Below are positions 15,657-24,716 of a DNA stretch of 64,000 nt, in pieces (position 1 is the first letter of the stretch; each line of letters begins with the position of its first letter). The translations under genes and the position numbers were made by a program. The DNA is from JARRQJ01 sp963810615 (lineage in GTDB: Bacteria > Pseudomonadota > Gammaproteobacteria > DRLM01): positions 434,001-498,000 of the forward strand of contig CAWEOA010000007.1 of the NCBI GenBank assembly GCA_963810615.1. The letters are read 5' to 3'. Below the pieces are notes generated by a model. It saw only the letters and a list, made by a program, of their open reading frames with translations. It had not been told where the DNA came from and searched no databases.

Positions 15657-16226
15657 ATGACGACATCTCGCAATTTGTTGGCCTTTGTAACCCTCATTAG
15701 CACCATTCTGATTCTGACGGCCTGCGCTGGCAGAACCAGAGTCGAGAGTGACCTGCATATCAAGGGCGCCCCTGACTGGGTAAACGAGGGGACCAATATT
15801 CTCAAACACGATAATGACCGCCTGTTTCACGGTGTGGGCCTGGCACCCGACATGGGGGATATGTCCCTGCAGACCTCGACGGCCGATGACCGCGCCCGGG
15901 CGGAGGTGGCGAAAATCCTGACTTCGTATATGCAGGTAGTCTCCCGCGATTATACGGCCGCGGCAAAAGGCGGCGACGATCAGAGCCTGGAATCCAGTAT
16001 CTCGCGTCAGATCAATAATGTCAGCCGCATTAATCTCACCGGCAGCCGCATCATCGGCCACTGGCGCGACGAAAAGACCAATGTGATTTATTCGCTGGCG
16101 GAGATCGATATGGAGCAATTGAAAACCACCTTGCAGAAGGTTCAAGACATGAATGAAGGATTCAAGGACCATCTCACCAGTCAGGGCGATCATATCTTCG
16201 ATCGTATGCTTGAGGACCGCAAATGA
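15657..16226 (+). CDS. LPP20-family outer-membrane lipoprotein
   Basis: First gene of a four-lipoprotein operon. It has 189 residues, a signal peptide ending LILTAC with lipidated Cys23 and Ala at +2, which permits sorting to the outer membrane. The mature part starts with an APDWVNEG segment and contains GVGLAPD and DDRARAEVAKIL, the pattern of LPP20-type lipoproteins (short SHS2-like fold with a conserved A-R-A-E helix). Its stop overlaps the start of the LpoB-like gene (ATGA), so the two are translationally coupled. Its role is inferred from the partner: cell-envelope assembly. Confidence 0.8.
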   Translation: MTTSRNLLAFVTLISTILILTACAGRTRVESDLHIKGAPDWVNEGTNILKHDNDRLFHGVGLAPDMGDMSLQTSTADDRARAEVAKILTSYMQVVSRDYTAAAKGGDDQSLESSISRQINNVSRINLTGSRIIGHWRDEKTNVIYSLAEIDMEQLKTTLQKVQDMNEGFKDHLTSQGDHIFDRMLEDRK

Positions 16227-16834
16227 TAACCAATAATATTCGTCTGCTTAAAACCCTGGTATTGCTGGCGGCGCTGCTGACCCTCGGCGCCTGCGCCACC
16301 AAGGTGGAGCGTATTTCCCCCGACCAGGTGCGCGATCTCAGCGGCAACTGGAACGACACCGACTCGCAGATGGTCTCCCAGGAGATGATTTCCGATGTGC
16401 TCTCCCGGGCCTGGCTGGGGAATTTCCAACAAGCTCATTCGAAACAGCCCGCGGTGATCGTCGGCGAGATACGCAACCTCAGTCACGAACATATCAATAT
16501 GAACACCTTTGTCGGTGATATGGAACGTGCCTTGATCAATTCGGGCAAGGTGGAATTCGTCGCATCCAAGGAGGATCGTCAGGAGATCCGCCAGGAGCGC
16601 AAGGATCAGGACATCAATGCCCGTGAGGATACGCGCAAGGCCATGGGCATGGAGCTCGGTGCCGACTTCATGCTCAAAGGCGAGATCAATACTATCCTGG
16701 ACACGGAAGGCAAAGAACAGGTTCGTTACTATCAGGTGGATCTCACCTTGATCAGCCTAGCGGATAATCGCATCGTGTGGGTGGGACAGAAGAAGATCAA
16801 GAAATTTATTACCAAGGCAAGCTTTCGTCCCTGA
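16223..16834 (+). CDS. lpoB: Penicillin-binding protein activator LpoB-like lipoprotein
   Basis: A 203-residue lipoprotein with a signal ending LTLGAC (Cys24, Ala at +2). In E. coli, LpoB is an outer-membrane lipoprotein that reaches through the peptidoglycan to stimulate PBP1b. The visible match covers DLSGNWNDTDSQMVSQEMI, VGEIRNLSHEHINM, and GMELGADFMLKGEINTI (family stretches, read by eye). The linker after the cysteine is short compared with E. coli LpoB. It overlaps the LPP20 gene upstream and lies 24 bp before the COG3014-like gene. The PBP partner is not in this window. Confidence 0.82.
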   Translation: MITNNIRLLKTLVLLAALLTLGACATKVERISPDQVRDLSGNWNDTDSQMVSQEMISDVLSRAWLGNFQQAHSKQPAVIVGEIRNLSHEHINMNTFVGDMERALINSGKVEFVASKEDRQEIRQERKDQDINAREDTRKAMGMELGADFMLKGEINTILDTEGKEQVRYYQVDLTLISLADNRIVWVGQKKIKKFITKASFRP

Positions 16835-16858
16835 CAACGCGCATTCACCGCTTGAAGC

Positions 16859-18172
16859 GTGATCGTGATAGCTAAAAAAATAGCGGTGCTATGCGGCGCG
16901 CTGTTGCTGGTCGCGGCCCTGAGCGGATGTGCTACCTACAGCGATTGGGTAGGGCGCATGGAGGCCGACATCAGTAGCGGCCAGCCCGACAAGGCCTTGC
17001 AGGTCCTGGAGAAGCACGCCTCGAGCAAGGATGCGGTACTCTATCTGCTCAATCGGGCCATGCTGCAGCGCATGGCCGGCGATTATGAGGTGAGCAACGC
17101 CTCGTTCGAGGCGGCCAAGGCCATGATCAGCCGCTTGTCGGCCATCAGCGTTAGCGAACAGGGCAGTGCGCTGGCTGTCAACGACATGATGCACAGTTAT
17201 ACGGGAGACTATTACGAACAGGTATTGATTCACGTCTTTGAGGCCTTGAACTACCTGGCCTTGAATCAGCTCGATCAGGCGCGGGTCGAGGCCCTGCAGC
17301 TTGATGTGAAACTGAAAGAGCACGGCGATAACTCCAATTACGAGGACGGCTTCGCGCGTTACCTGACAGGAATTATTTATGAGGATCTTGGGGAATGGGA
17401 TGACGCCATGATCGCGTACCGACAAGCCTACGATGCCTACCGGCGTTACCCGCGGCAACTGGAGATGCCGGTGCCGCAACAACTCAAGGCCGATTTGATC
17501 CGCCTTGCCGACAAGACCGGCCTCGACGACGAGGCCAAACGCTATCGTGAAAAATTCGATATTAACGAAGCGCCCCAGATTCCCGATCGCGACGGAGAAC
17601 TGGTGTTTCTCCTGAACACCGGCCTGGTGCCGCTCAAACGCTCCATAGAGATTAGGGCGGTCACGGAGTCGGGGCAATTGGTAACGGTGTCCATGCCCGC
17701 TTATGAGGATAGACGCCCGACCGTTACCGCAGCGCGCGTTACCGTCGACGGCGAGAGTGTCACCACCGATCTTGTGGAGAACGTCGACAGTCTGGCTATG
17801 GACGCTTTAGAAAAGCAAAAACCGCTGATCCTGGCCCGCGCCATCGCCCGGGCGGTAATAAAGACCAAGGCCGGCAAGGAGATCGACCGGCGCAACGACG
17901 CCCTCGGCCTGCTGGTCAATCTGGCCAATGCGATCACCGATCGTGCCGATACCCGCAGCTGGTCCACCTTGCCCAATCGGATCTGTCTGGCGCGCCTGCC
18001 TTTGCCAGCCGGTAAGCACCGGATTGAGGTTGATTTGTTGGACCGCCTTGAAAATTTGGTCGCCAAGAAAAATTACGATGTGGACATCGCCGCGCGCGAT
18101 AAACAGTTCATAACGCTGAACTGGATCATGGCGAACGACTTGATAGCAATCAATCCATTGAGGGCACGATGA
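16859..18172 (+). CDS. COG3014-type TPR-containing lipoprotein
   Basis: A 437-residue lipoprotein (signal ending AALSGC, Cys24). The first half of the mature protein has TPR-like helical repeats (ALQVLEKHASSKDAVLYLLN, GDYEVSNASFEAAKAMI, GEWDDAMIAYRQAYDAYRRY). The second half is beta-rich with LVFLLNTGLVPLKRSIEI and a conserved NRICLARLPLPAGKHRIEV. This layout fits the COG3014 group, often found beside LPP20 and LpoB/CsgG-like genes. GTG 16859 is taken as start. The end overlaps the next lipoprotein gene by 4 bp. The function is unknown; a scaffold for the neighbouring lipoproteins is a guess. Confidence 0.75.
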   Translation: MIVIAKKIAVLCGALLLVAALSGCATYSDWVGRMEADISSGQPDKALQVLEKHASSKDAVLYLLNRAMLQRMAGDYEVSNASFEAAKAMISRLSAISVSEQGSALAVNDMMHSYTGDYYEQVLIHVFEALNYLALNQLDQARVEALQLDVKLKEHGDNSNYEDGFARYLTGIIYEDLGEWDDAMIAYRQAYDAYRRYPRQLEMPVPQQLKADLIRLADKTGLDDEAKRYREKFDINEAPQIPDRDGELVFLLNTGLVPLKRSIEIRAVTESGQLVTVSMPAYEDRRPTVTAARVTVDGESVTTDLVENVDSLAMDALEKQKPLILARAIARAVIKTKAGKEIDRRNDALGLLVNLANAITDRADTRSWSTLPNRICLARLPLPAGKHRIEVDLLDRLENLVAKKNYDVDIAARDKQFITLNWIMANDLIAINPLRAR

Positions 18173-19215
18173 CAGCACAATTAAAGACAGCGGCCGGCAT
18201 ATTCTCTGTGGCGATGATCCTGTTACTCAGCGCCTGTGCCACGACCACGACGAAGGAGAACGGCAAACAGCCCCCGGACTGGGTCAACGGGGTTTCGTCG
18301 CGCTATCCCGCTAGTCAGTACCTGATCGGGCGCGGGTCGGCGGCGGACCTGGATGATGCCAAGGATCGCGCCCGTGCCGATCTGGCCAAGGTATTCGAAG
18401 TGGGGATCACCGCGGAGAGTTCCGATATCCAGACCTTCGAACGTGTCAGCGCCGGGAACAACGGCGCGGGCGAGTCGAAGGGGCAGCTGAAAATATCGCG
18501 TAATATTCAGACCCGTACCGACCGGGTGATCCGCGGCATAGAGATCGCCGACCTGTGGCAGGACCCGCGGTCGGGGACCCATTATGCCTTGGCGGTGCTG
18601 CGCCGACTGCAAGCCGCCCAGACTCTGCGCGACGATATCGATCGCCTCGACGAGGCCACGCGACTCTATGTGGCCAAGGCCAATGAGGAAAAGGATCTCT
18701 TGAAACGCATCGCCGCCGCCAGCCATGCCGTGGAGGCGCAGATCGAACGGGCCAGTGCCCAGCGCTCTTTGCAGGTCATCGATATCACCGGGCGCGGCGT
18801 GCCGCCGCCCTGGCCTTTGGCGCAACTGCGCAGCGAACGCGAAACGCTGATTCAGGACCTGAGCCTGGCGACCCGCACCTCGGGCTCCGATGGCGATGCC
18901 ATCCATGACATCCTCGACGGCGCGGTATCGGCGGCAGGGTTCACTATTAGGAGTCAGGGGCAGGCCAAATTCACCCTCAACGCCGCTTTCGATCTCGGCG
19001 ATCTCGAACAACGGGAAGGCTGGTATTGGAAGAAGGGTACTTTGGAGATCTCACTCAGTGACGCCGACAACAAAGTACGCGGCACGCAACGCTGGAACAT
19101 CAAAAGCTCGGCCTTATCGCGGGATGATGCCCAGCGCCGCGCCCTGGATCAGGTGAACAAGATCCTGAAAGGGGACCTGCGTGCAGTTCTAATCGGTTTT
19201 GCCGATAACAAATAG
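18169..19215 (+). CDS. Second LPP20-type lipoprotein
   Basis: A 348-residue lipoprotein with a signal ending LLLSAC (Cys23, Ala at +2). Residues about 33-150 repeat the LPP20 pattern (PPDWVNG, YLIGRGSA, DAKDRARADLAKVF, GIEIADLWQDP). This is followed by a long helical stretch (RRLQAAQTLRDDID..., probable coiled coil, about 145-205) and a C-terminal alpha/beta domain (TLNAAFDLGDLE, ALDQVNKILKGDL). The ATGA overlap with the preceding gene ties it to the operon. It is paralogous to the first gene at the N-terminus only. Confidence 0.75.
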   Translation: MTAQLKTAAGIFSVAMILLLSACATTTTKENGKQPPDWVNGVSSRYPASQYLIGRGSAADLDDAKDRARADLAKVFEVGITAESSDIQTFERVSAGNNGAGESKGQLKISRNIQTRTDRVIRGIEIADLWQDPRSGTHYALAVLRRLQAAQTLRDDIDRLDEATRLYVAKANEEKDLLKRIAAASHAVEAQIERASAQRSLQVIDITGRGVPPPWPLAQLRSERETLIQDLSLATRTSGSDGDAIHDILDGAVSAAGFTIRSQGQAKFTLNAAFDLGDLEQREGWYWKKGTLEISLSDADNKVRGTQRWNIKSSALSRDDAQRRALDQVNKILKGDLRAVLIGFADNK

Positions 19216-19286
19216 GTGCAACCTATTAGTATAACCATGATACTCGTCCCGCCATGTCCGGCTGTCCATCGGTCATCTTTCGCCCT

Positions 19287-20657
19287 ATGAAATACGAAGT
19301 CGTTGATGCATGTATCTCGCCCGCCGGTCGCCTGGACGTCCTCTCCAAGCTCGAAATGGGAAAATTGCTCGATACCAGCCAGGGCGGTTTATACAACATC
19401 TTTCGCAATTGTTCGCTCGCCGTGCTGAATTGTGGCAATTCTCTGGATGACGGCAAGGAACTGTTGGATCGTTACGAGTCCTTCGGTATACGCGTTATCC
19501 AGGAAGAGCGGGGCATCAAACTGGCTGTAAGCGGTGCGCCGGCCAGCGCCTTCGTCGACGGCAAGATGATCAAGGGCATCAATGAACATCTGTTTGCGGT
19601 GTTGCGCGATGTGGTCTATGTCAGCGATGAAATCAACGACAATCCCAAGTTCGATCTCGCTACTTCGGACGGTATCACCAATGCGGTGTTTCATATTCTG
19701 CGCAATGCCAATATCCTGAGACCGATGAGCGATCCCAAACTGGTGGTGTGCTGGGGCGGGCATTCGATTCACCGCAAGGAATACGATTACACCAAAGAGG
19801 TCGGCTATGAACTGGGTCTTCGCGGTCTGGATATCTGTACCGGCTGCGGACCGGGGGCGATGAAAGGGCCGATGAAAGGCGCTACCATCGGCCACTCCAA
19901 ACAGCGTATTGCCGGCGGCCAATACCTCGGCATCTCGGAGCCGGGCATCATCGCCGCGGAGTCGCCAAATCCCATCGTCAACGATCTAGTGATCATGCCC
20001 GATATCGAGAAGCGCCTGGAGGCCTTCGTGCGTACCGGTCACGCCATCGTGGTGTTTGCCGGCGGGGTGGGTACTCTGGAGGAGATTCTCTATTTTCTGG
20101 GTATCTTATTGCATCCCGATAATGCCGAGATCCCATTCCCCTTGATCTTGACCGGACCCGACAGTGCTCACGACTATTTCAAGGAAATCGATCAGTTCAT
20201 TCTCGTCACCCTGGGCAAGGAGGCGCAGCAGCGTTATCAGATCATCATCGATGATCCGGTACGTGTGGCTCGAGAGGTGATGACGGGCCTCGAGCGGGTG
20301 CGCCGCTTCCGTGCCGATAAGGGTGATGCCTATTATTTCAATTGGCTGTTGCGGATCGAGGCGGATTTTCAAAAGCCCTTTTTCCCGAGCCATGAAAATA
20401 TGCGTAAACTGGAGTTGCACGGCAATCAGGAGCGCCATGAACTCGCCGCGCAGTTGCGGCGTGCATTCTCGGGAGTGGTGGCGGGGAATGTCAAAGAGGC
20501 GGGAATTCGTGCCATCGAGGAGCACGGTCCGTTCGAAATCCGCGGCGCCGCCGGCATCATGAGCCAGATGGATTCCCTTCTGAATTCCTTTGTCGCGCAA
20601 CACCGCATGAAGTTGTCGGGAAAAAAATATACCCCCTGTTATCGCATTATTAAATAA
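19287..20657 (+). CDS. ppnN: Pyrimidine/purine nucleotide 5'-monophosphate nucleosidase
   Basis: PpnN (YgdH) hydrolyses nucleoside monophosphates to base and ribose 5-phosphate, and in E. coli is stimulated by (p)ppGpp. The match is close along the whole 456 residues: NCSLAVLN, VCWGGHSI, CTGCGPGAMKGPMKGA, MPDIEKRLEAFVR and the LOG-type FAGGVGTLEEI, then FSGVVAGNVKEAGIRAIEE and QHRMKL near the end. ATG 19287 gives a start like E. coli; ATG 19254 would add eleven residues. No clear ribosome-binding site is visible. It stands alone between the lipoprotein operon and the antiporter gene. Confidence 0.93.
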   Translation: MKYEVVDACISPAGRLDVLSKLEMGKLLDTSQGGLYNIFRNCSLAVLNCGNSLDDGKELLDRYESFGIRVIQEERGIKLAVSGAPASAFVDGKMIKGINEHLFAVLRDVVYVSDEINDNPKFDLATSDGITNAVFHILRNANILRPMSDPKLVVCWGGHSIHRKEYDYTKEVGYELGLRGLDICTGCGPGAMKGPMKGATIGHSKQRIAGGQYLGISEPGIIAAESPNPIVNDLVIMPDIEKRLEAFVRTGHAIVVFAGGVGTLEEILYFLGILLHPDNAEIPFPLILTGPDSAHDYFKEIDQFILVTLGKEAQQRYQIIIDDPVRVAREVMTGLERVRRFRADKGDAYYFNWLLRIEADFQKPFFPSHENMRKLELHGNQERHELAAQLRRAFSGVVAGNVKEAGIRAIEEHGPFEIRGAAGIMSQMDSLLNSFVAQHRMKLSGKKYTPCYRIIK

Positions 20658-20852
20658 TCACCGAAACCGATCTTAGCTTGATCGCGAGCGTATAACTCTA
20701 GGTAACCTGTAGCAAACTTGTCAGTACTATCCATCCTCACCGCCGCCAAGGGAAAGGCTCCCGAGGCAGCCCCGCTTAATCCGCAGCAAGTATAATGATT
20801 TCCATCCTTTTTCGATTGGGCGCGACCAACTCAAAACGAATATACTGCGAAG

Positions 20853-21770
20853 ATGAATGATTATCTCGCATTGGCGATTGGTGTGCTGTGCGCAGGGATA
20901 GGCGGTGAGCTTTTCGTTCGCGGCGTAGTGGGCATTGCCTTATGGGCGCGGATAACCGCGGGGATTGTGGGCGCTACGGTGGCGGCCTTTGCCACGTCCA
21001 GTCCCGAACTATCGGTGGCGATCAGTTCCGCGCTGGCAAAAAAGCCGGAAATATCTCTGGGTGATGCCCTGGGAAGCAATGTGGTCAATGTCGCCGTGAT
21101 ACTCGCCATCCCAATAATTATGAAGGGCATCAAGAGCTCGCCGAACAGTGTGCAGCGCGATTATCCCTTTGCCCTGTTTGCGCCCATACTCACCGCCGTT
21201 CTGGCGCTGGACGGTGAATTATCCAGGCTGGACGGTGTGCTGCTCCTGGCGGCATTCGTGTTCTGGCTGGTCATTGTGATGCTGGAGGTGCGCAGACAGC
21301 GCAGCGCGACTGAAAAGGTCCTGGGGGAGAAACGCGGCTGGCTTGCCATACTCCTGTCCCTGGCGGGATTCTTGTTTTTGATCGCCGCAGGCCAGTTTAT
21401 CGTGACCGGTGCAAAGGGCATCGCCCTGTCTTTCGGTATAGATGAATTCGTCATCGGCGCAACCATAGTAGCCATCGGCACCTCAATCCCCGAGCTGGCG
21501 ACCTCAATTATCTCCATGTGGCGAGGCCATGACGAGGTGGGGGTGGGGACGATACTTGGCAGCAACATCTTCAACGGTCTTTTTATCATCTCGGTGGCGG
21601 CGATCATCTATCCCATCAGGGTCCACCTGGGCGAGGTGCTGCCGGTCTTGGCCTTCGGCCTGATTGCAGTGATACTGATCTGGCCGCCGGGGCATGGTTA
21701 TATCGGCCGCGGGCGCGGTCTGTTGTTGCTGGCGCTTTACGCAGCTTATGTGATGGTTACGGTCAATTAG
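20853..21770 (+). CDS. Sodium/calcium exchanger family antiporter
   Basis: A 305-residue inner-membrane protein with about ten hydrophobic helices and the two inverted alpha-repeats of the CaCA family. Repeat 1 has GATVAAFATSSPELSVA and GDALGSNVVNVA; repeat 2 has GATIVAIGTSIPELATS and GTILGSNIFNG. The paired Glu in SPEL and IPEL would bind the cation. The closest well-known relative is the YrbG-type Ca2+:H+/Na+ antiporter. The cation cannot be read from sequence. It is followed by rimK on the same strand with 67 bp between. Confidence 0.9.
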   Translation: MNDYLALAIGVLCAGIGGELFVRGVVGIALWARITAGIVGATVAAFATSSPELSVAISSALAKKPEISLGDALGSNVVNVAVILAIPIIMKGIKSSPNSVQRDYPFALFAPILTAVLALDGELSRLDGVLLLAAFVFWLVIVMLEVRRQRSATEKVLGEKRGWLAILLSLAGFLFLIAAGQFIVTGAKGIALSFGIDEFVIGATIVAIGTSIPELATSIISMWRGHDEVGVGTILGSNIFNGLFIISVAAIIYPIRVHLGEVLPVLAFGLIAVILIWPPGHGYIGRGRGLLLLALYAAYVMVTVN

Positions 21771-21837
21771 TAATCTCGCAGCCATTCGTATAATCAACGG
21801 TGTCGCGCGATTGCCAACATACACGAAGGTATATCCG

Positions 21838-22743
21838 ATGAAGATCGCCGTATTATCCCAGAAAAAAAATCTCTATTCGACTCTCCGCTTGGTGGAGGCG
21901 GCAAAACAGCGTGGTCATGAAATCAGGGTGATCGATCCCTTACGCTGTTATATGAACATTACCTCGCATCAACCGGTCATTTATTATCGCGGCAAACTAT
22001 TGAGCGATCTCGATGCGGTGATTCCGCGCATCGGTGCATCCATCCTCTTTTACGGGACGGCGCTGGTACGGCAATTCGAGACCATGGGTGTCTTTACCCT
22101 CAATCGTTCTACCGCCATCAGTTGCGCCCGCGACAAGCTGCGTTCTCTGCAGTTGTTGTCCTGTAAAGGGATAGGGTTGCCGATCACCGGATTCGCTCAT
22201 GCCCCGGACGACATCAAAGGTGCCATCAAGATGGTGGGTGGGGCGCCGCTGGTGATCAAGTTGCTGGAGGGTACCCAGGGTATCGGTGTGGTATTGGCGG
22301 AGACCAACCAGGCCGCGGAGAGCGTAATCGATGCCTTTTGGGGTTTGCAATCGAATATTCTCATCCAGGAATACATTAAAGAGGCGGGCGGTTCGGATGT
22401 CCGCTGCTTTGTAATCGGCGACAAAGTGGTGGCCGCCATGCAGCGTCAGGCGCGGGAGGGTGAATTTCGCGCCAATCTGCACCGCGGCGGCCAGGCCGCC
22501 GCGGTAAAGCTGAGCGCCGAAGAGCGGACTATGGCAATCCGCGCCGCCAAGGCCATCGGCCTTGACGTGGCGGGCGTGGATATCCTGCGTTCCGAGCGCG
22601 GTCCCTTGGTGATAGAAGTCAATTCGTCTCCGGGTTTGGAAGGTATAGAAACGACGAGCGGTAAGGATATCGCCGCTGCCATGATCGAATTCATCGAACA
22701 AAATATAAAAGTACACAACATGCGGGCGCGTAGTGTGCAATGA
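21838..22743 (+). CDS. rimK: RimK-type L-glutamate ligase (ribosomal protein S6 modification)
   Basis: An ATP-grasp ligase of 301 residues. In E. coli, RimK adds glutamate residues to the C-terminus of ribosomal protein S6. Recognisable parts are MKIAVLSQKKNLYSTLRLVEAA, PRIGASILFYG, the ATP-grasp loop KLLEGTQGIGVVL, DVRCFVIGDKVVAAMQR, FRANLHRGG and VIEVNSSPGLEGIE, all typical. ATG 21838 has AAGG about eleven bases upstream; the TTG at 21811 is rejected because homology starts at MKIAVLS. Confidence 0.92.
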   Translation: MKIAVLSQKKNLYSTLRLVEAAKQRGHEIRVIDPLRCYMNITSHQPVIYYRGKLLSDLDAVIPRIGASILFYGTALVRQFETMGVFTLNRSTAISCARDKLRSLQLLSCKGIGLPITGFAHAPDDIKGAIKMVGGAPLVIKLLEGTQGIGVVLAETNQAAESVIDAFWGLQSNILIQEYIKEAGGSDVRCFVIGDKVVAAMQRQAREGEFRANLHRGGQAAAVKLSAEERTMAIRAAKAIGLDVAGVDILRSERGPLVIEVNSSPGLEGIETTSGKDIAAAMIEFIEQNIKVHNMRARSVQ

Positions 22744-22830
22744 GGAGTACGCTGCCGGTCTGAATTACCTTAAACTATGTCTTTATAACAAGCGCAGCGC
22801 AAATGAGGCGCAAGCGATAATAATGGATTA

Positions 22831-23637
22831 ATGGAGATGAATGATACGCCGCGGCAAGACCACCCCTGGTGGGGAACGGTCGAATTCAGCGAAGGATCCG
22901 CTAAGCGCTGGGAGATCGGGCCACTGACCCTGCGGATCCGGCGCTTGGCTCAGGAATGGTGGATCGCCTTCGAACGCGATGAAAAAAAGCACGAACGCAT
23001 AATGGCGGCGCTGGAATATATGGATCCTGATTGGTTGGGTCATGCCAGCCTCGAGCGTTATCTTACCCGTCACGCCCAGCCTACGCTGCATATCACACCG
23101 ACGCTCGCGGACCGGCCGGTGGTTACGCGGCCGGTGGTGCCTTTTCACCTGTGTGCCGGCGAAGAGGCCACTCTTTACGTCAGCTTGCCGGTATGGATAC
23201 GCCTGGAGGCGGGACCGCACAGGATGTTGCTCAAGGAAATCGCCATTCAAAGGCTCTCCGATACCTGGTTCGGCCCCTCCACCTTGGAGGGCGAGCTCTG
23301 TTATGCCAGCACCACGCATTGCCGCCAGGATCTGAGCGAGATACCGCTTTACCCCTATCGCACTATCACCCCCGTGCTGATCCAGAACAGATCCAAGCAA
23401 ACCCTGGTTTTGGAGCGTTTGAGCTTGCCGGTTCATTTCCTTTCGGTTTATGGCTCGCCGGAAAACAGATTGTGGACGTCAAGAGTAAGTTTGAGATGGG
23501 AACATGGAACCACCGTTTCCATGGAAATTGAAGCGCAAGCACCGGCACAAGCGGGCAAAACGCAGATACTGTGTGGTCCCCGATATGAACCGGAAAAAGG
23601 CGGGGTCATTCGCGCCGTAGCTTCATTTTTTGGGTAA
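22831..23637 (+). CDS. DUF432-like protein beside mscS
   Basis: A 268-residue protein of unknown function without signal peptide or membrane segment. It is tryptophan-rich at the N-terminus (HPWWGTVEF, QEWWIAFERDEKK) and beta-rich after residue 85, with LPVWIRLEAG, LSDTWFGPSTLEGELCYA and LERLSLPVHFLSVYG. I believe these correspond to the DUF432 family, known mostly from archaea and some proteobacteria and often adjacent to MscS genes; the family name is from memory. It is 24 bp ahead of the MscS gene, so they are probably co-transcribed and may work together. Confidence 0.68.
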   Translation: MEMNDTPRQDHPWWGTVEFSEGSAKRWEIGPLTLRIRRLAQEWWIAFERDEKKHERIMAALEYMDPDWLGHASLERYLTRHAQPTLHITPTLADRPVVTRPVVPFHLCAGEEATLYVSLPVWIRLEAGPHRMLLKEIAIQRLSDTWFGPSTLEGELCYASTTHCRQDLSEIPLYPYRTITPVLIQNRSKQTLVLERLSLPVHFLSVYGSPENRLWTSRVSLRWEHGTTVSMEIEAQAPAQAGKTQILCGPRYEPEKGGVIRAVASFFG

Positions 23638-23661
23638 GACCGACTTACGAGGTGAATAGCG

Positions 23662-24510
23662 ATGGGTGACTGGTGGACGAATGTAATGAATGTCATGAGC
23701 AGCGACCGCGTTTTTATTTTATTGCGTGCGCTGGTCATAGCCTCCATCGGCTTCGTGGTGGCGCGCGCGGCCAGCGCCGCCGTGCTCAAGGTTATGGGGA
23801 AATTCCTGGACGCACAGCAGCGCATGATAGTGAGCCGCGCCGTTTATTATCTGCTGTTGGGCCTCTTTCTGTTATCCGCCCTACACGAACTGGGTTTTAG
23901 CCTCAGCATCCTGGTAGGGGCGGCGGGGATCCTATCGGTGGCGGTCGGCTTTGCCTCGCAAACGTCCGCTTCCAATTTGATCAGCGGTCTGTTCCTCGTC
24001 GTCGAACGACCGTTCAGCGTCGGCGACGTCATCACCCTGGGCGGCACTACCGGCGAAGTCCTGTCCATCGATCTGTTGTCGGTAAAACTGCGCACCTTCG
24101 ATAACCTCTATGTGCGCATTCCCAACGAGACGCTGATCAAGTCCGAGGTCACCACCTTGACCAAATTCCCGATCCGGCGCATCGATCTGAAATTGGGCGT
24201 GGCCTATAAAGAGGACATCGGGAAAGTACACGAACTGCTGCTTAAGCTGGCGGAGAAGAACCCGCTAAGCCTGGAGGAACCCAAGCCGCTGTTTATCTTT
24301 CTGGGCTTCGGCGACTCGGCCATCAATCTGCAATTTTCAATATGGGTCAAGCGTGAAAACTTCCTCGACCTGAAAAACTCCATTCAAGAAGAGATCAAGA
24401 GTGCCTTTGAATATGAGGGTATCGAGATTCCCTTTCCGCAACGCACGCTGGTCGCCGGCGGTGACCAGCCCTTTGCGGTGCGGGTGGTGGAGAGCGAGGA
24501 GAAGGTTTGA
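23662..24510 (+). CDS. Small-conductance mechanosensitive channel family protein
   Basis: A 282-residue MscS-family channel that would release solutes on membrane stretch. Three hydrophobic helices (about 15-35, 60-80, 85-110) precede the pore helix and the beta domain (SVGDVITLGGTTGEVLSIDLLSVKLRTFDN, in which DVITLGGTTGEV is the conserved part; then VRIPNETLIKSEV). The C-terminal alpha/beta domain ends with IEIPFPQRTL, the normal MscS ending. The pore helix (GILSVAVGFASQTSASN) is close to, but not the same as, E. coli MscS. Sits just after the DUF432-like gene. Confidence 0.92.
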   Translation: MGDWWTNVMNVMSSDRVFILLRALVIASIGFVVARAASAAVLKVMGKFLDAQQRMIVSRAVYYLLLGLFLLSALHELGFSLSILVGAAGILSVAVGFASQTSASNLISGLFLVVERPFSVGDVITLGGTTGEVLSIDLLSVKLRTFDNLYVRIPNETLIKSEVTTLTKFPIRRIDLKLGVAYKEDIGKVHELLLKLAEKNPLSLEEPKPLFIFLGFGDSAINLQFSIWVKRENFLDLKNSIQEEIKSAFEYEGIEIPFPQRTLVAGGDQPFAVRVVESEEKV

Positions 24511-24716
24511 TACTGAAAAAAGATTCGACCGTAAAGGTGCATAGGATGCCAAGATAAACTACTGTTTTTCGACTGAAGGGTTGTGGCGCGCCGATAGTGT
24601 ATTAACGGTGGCTGCGCTCATTATGATCTACATGACTAGCCTCCGTCGCCGCGGTATGGATAGTGTTAACAGGCCCTAGGCGTTCTTCGCCCCTTTGCGA
24701 TTCCCCTTTTTAACGC

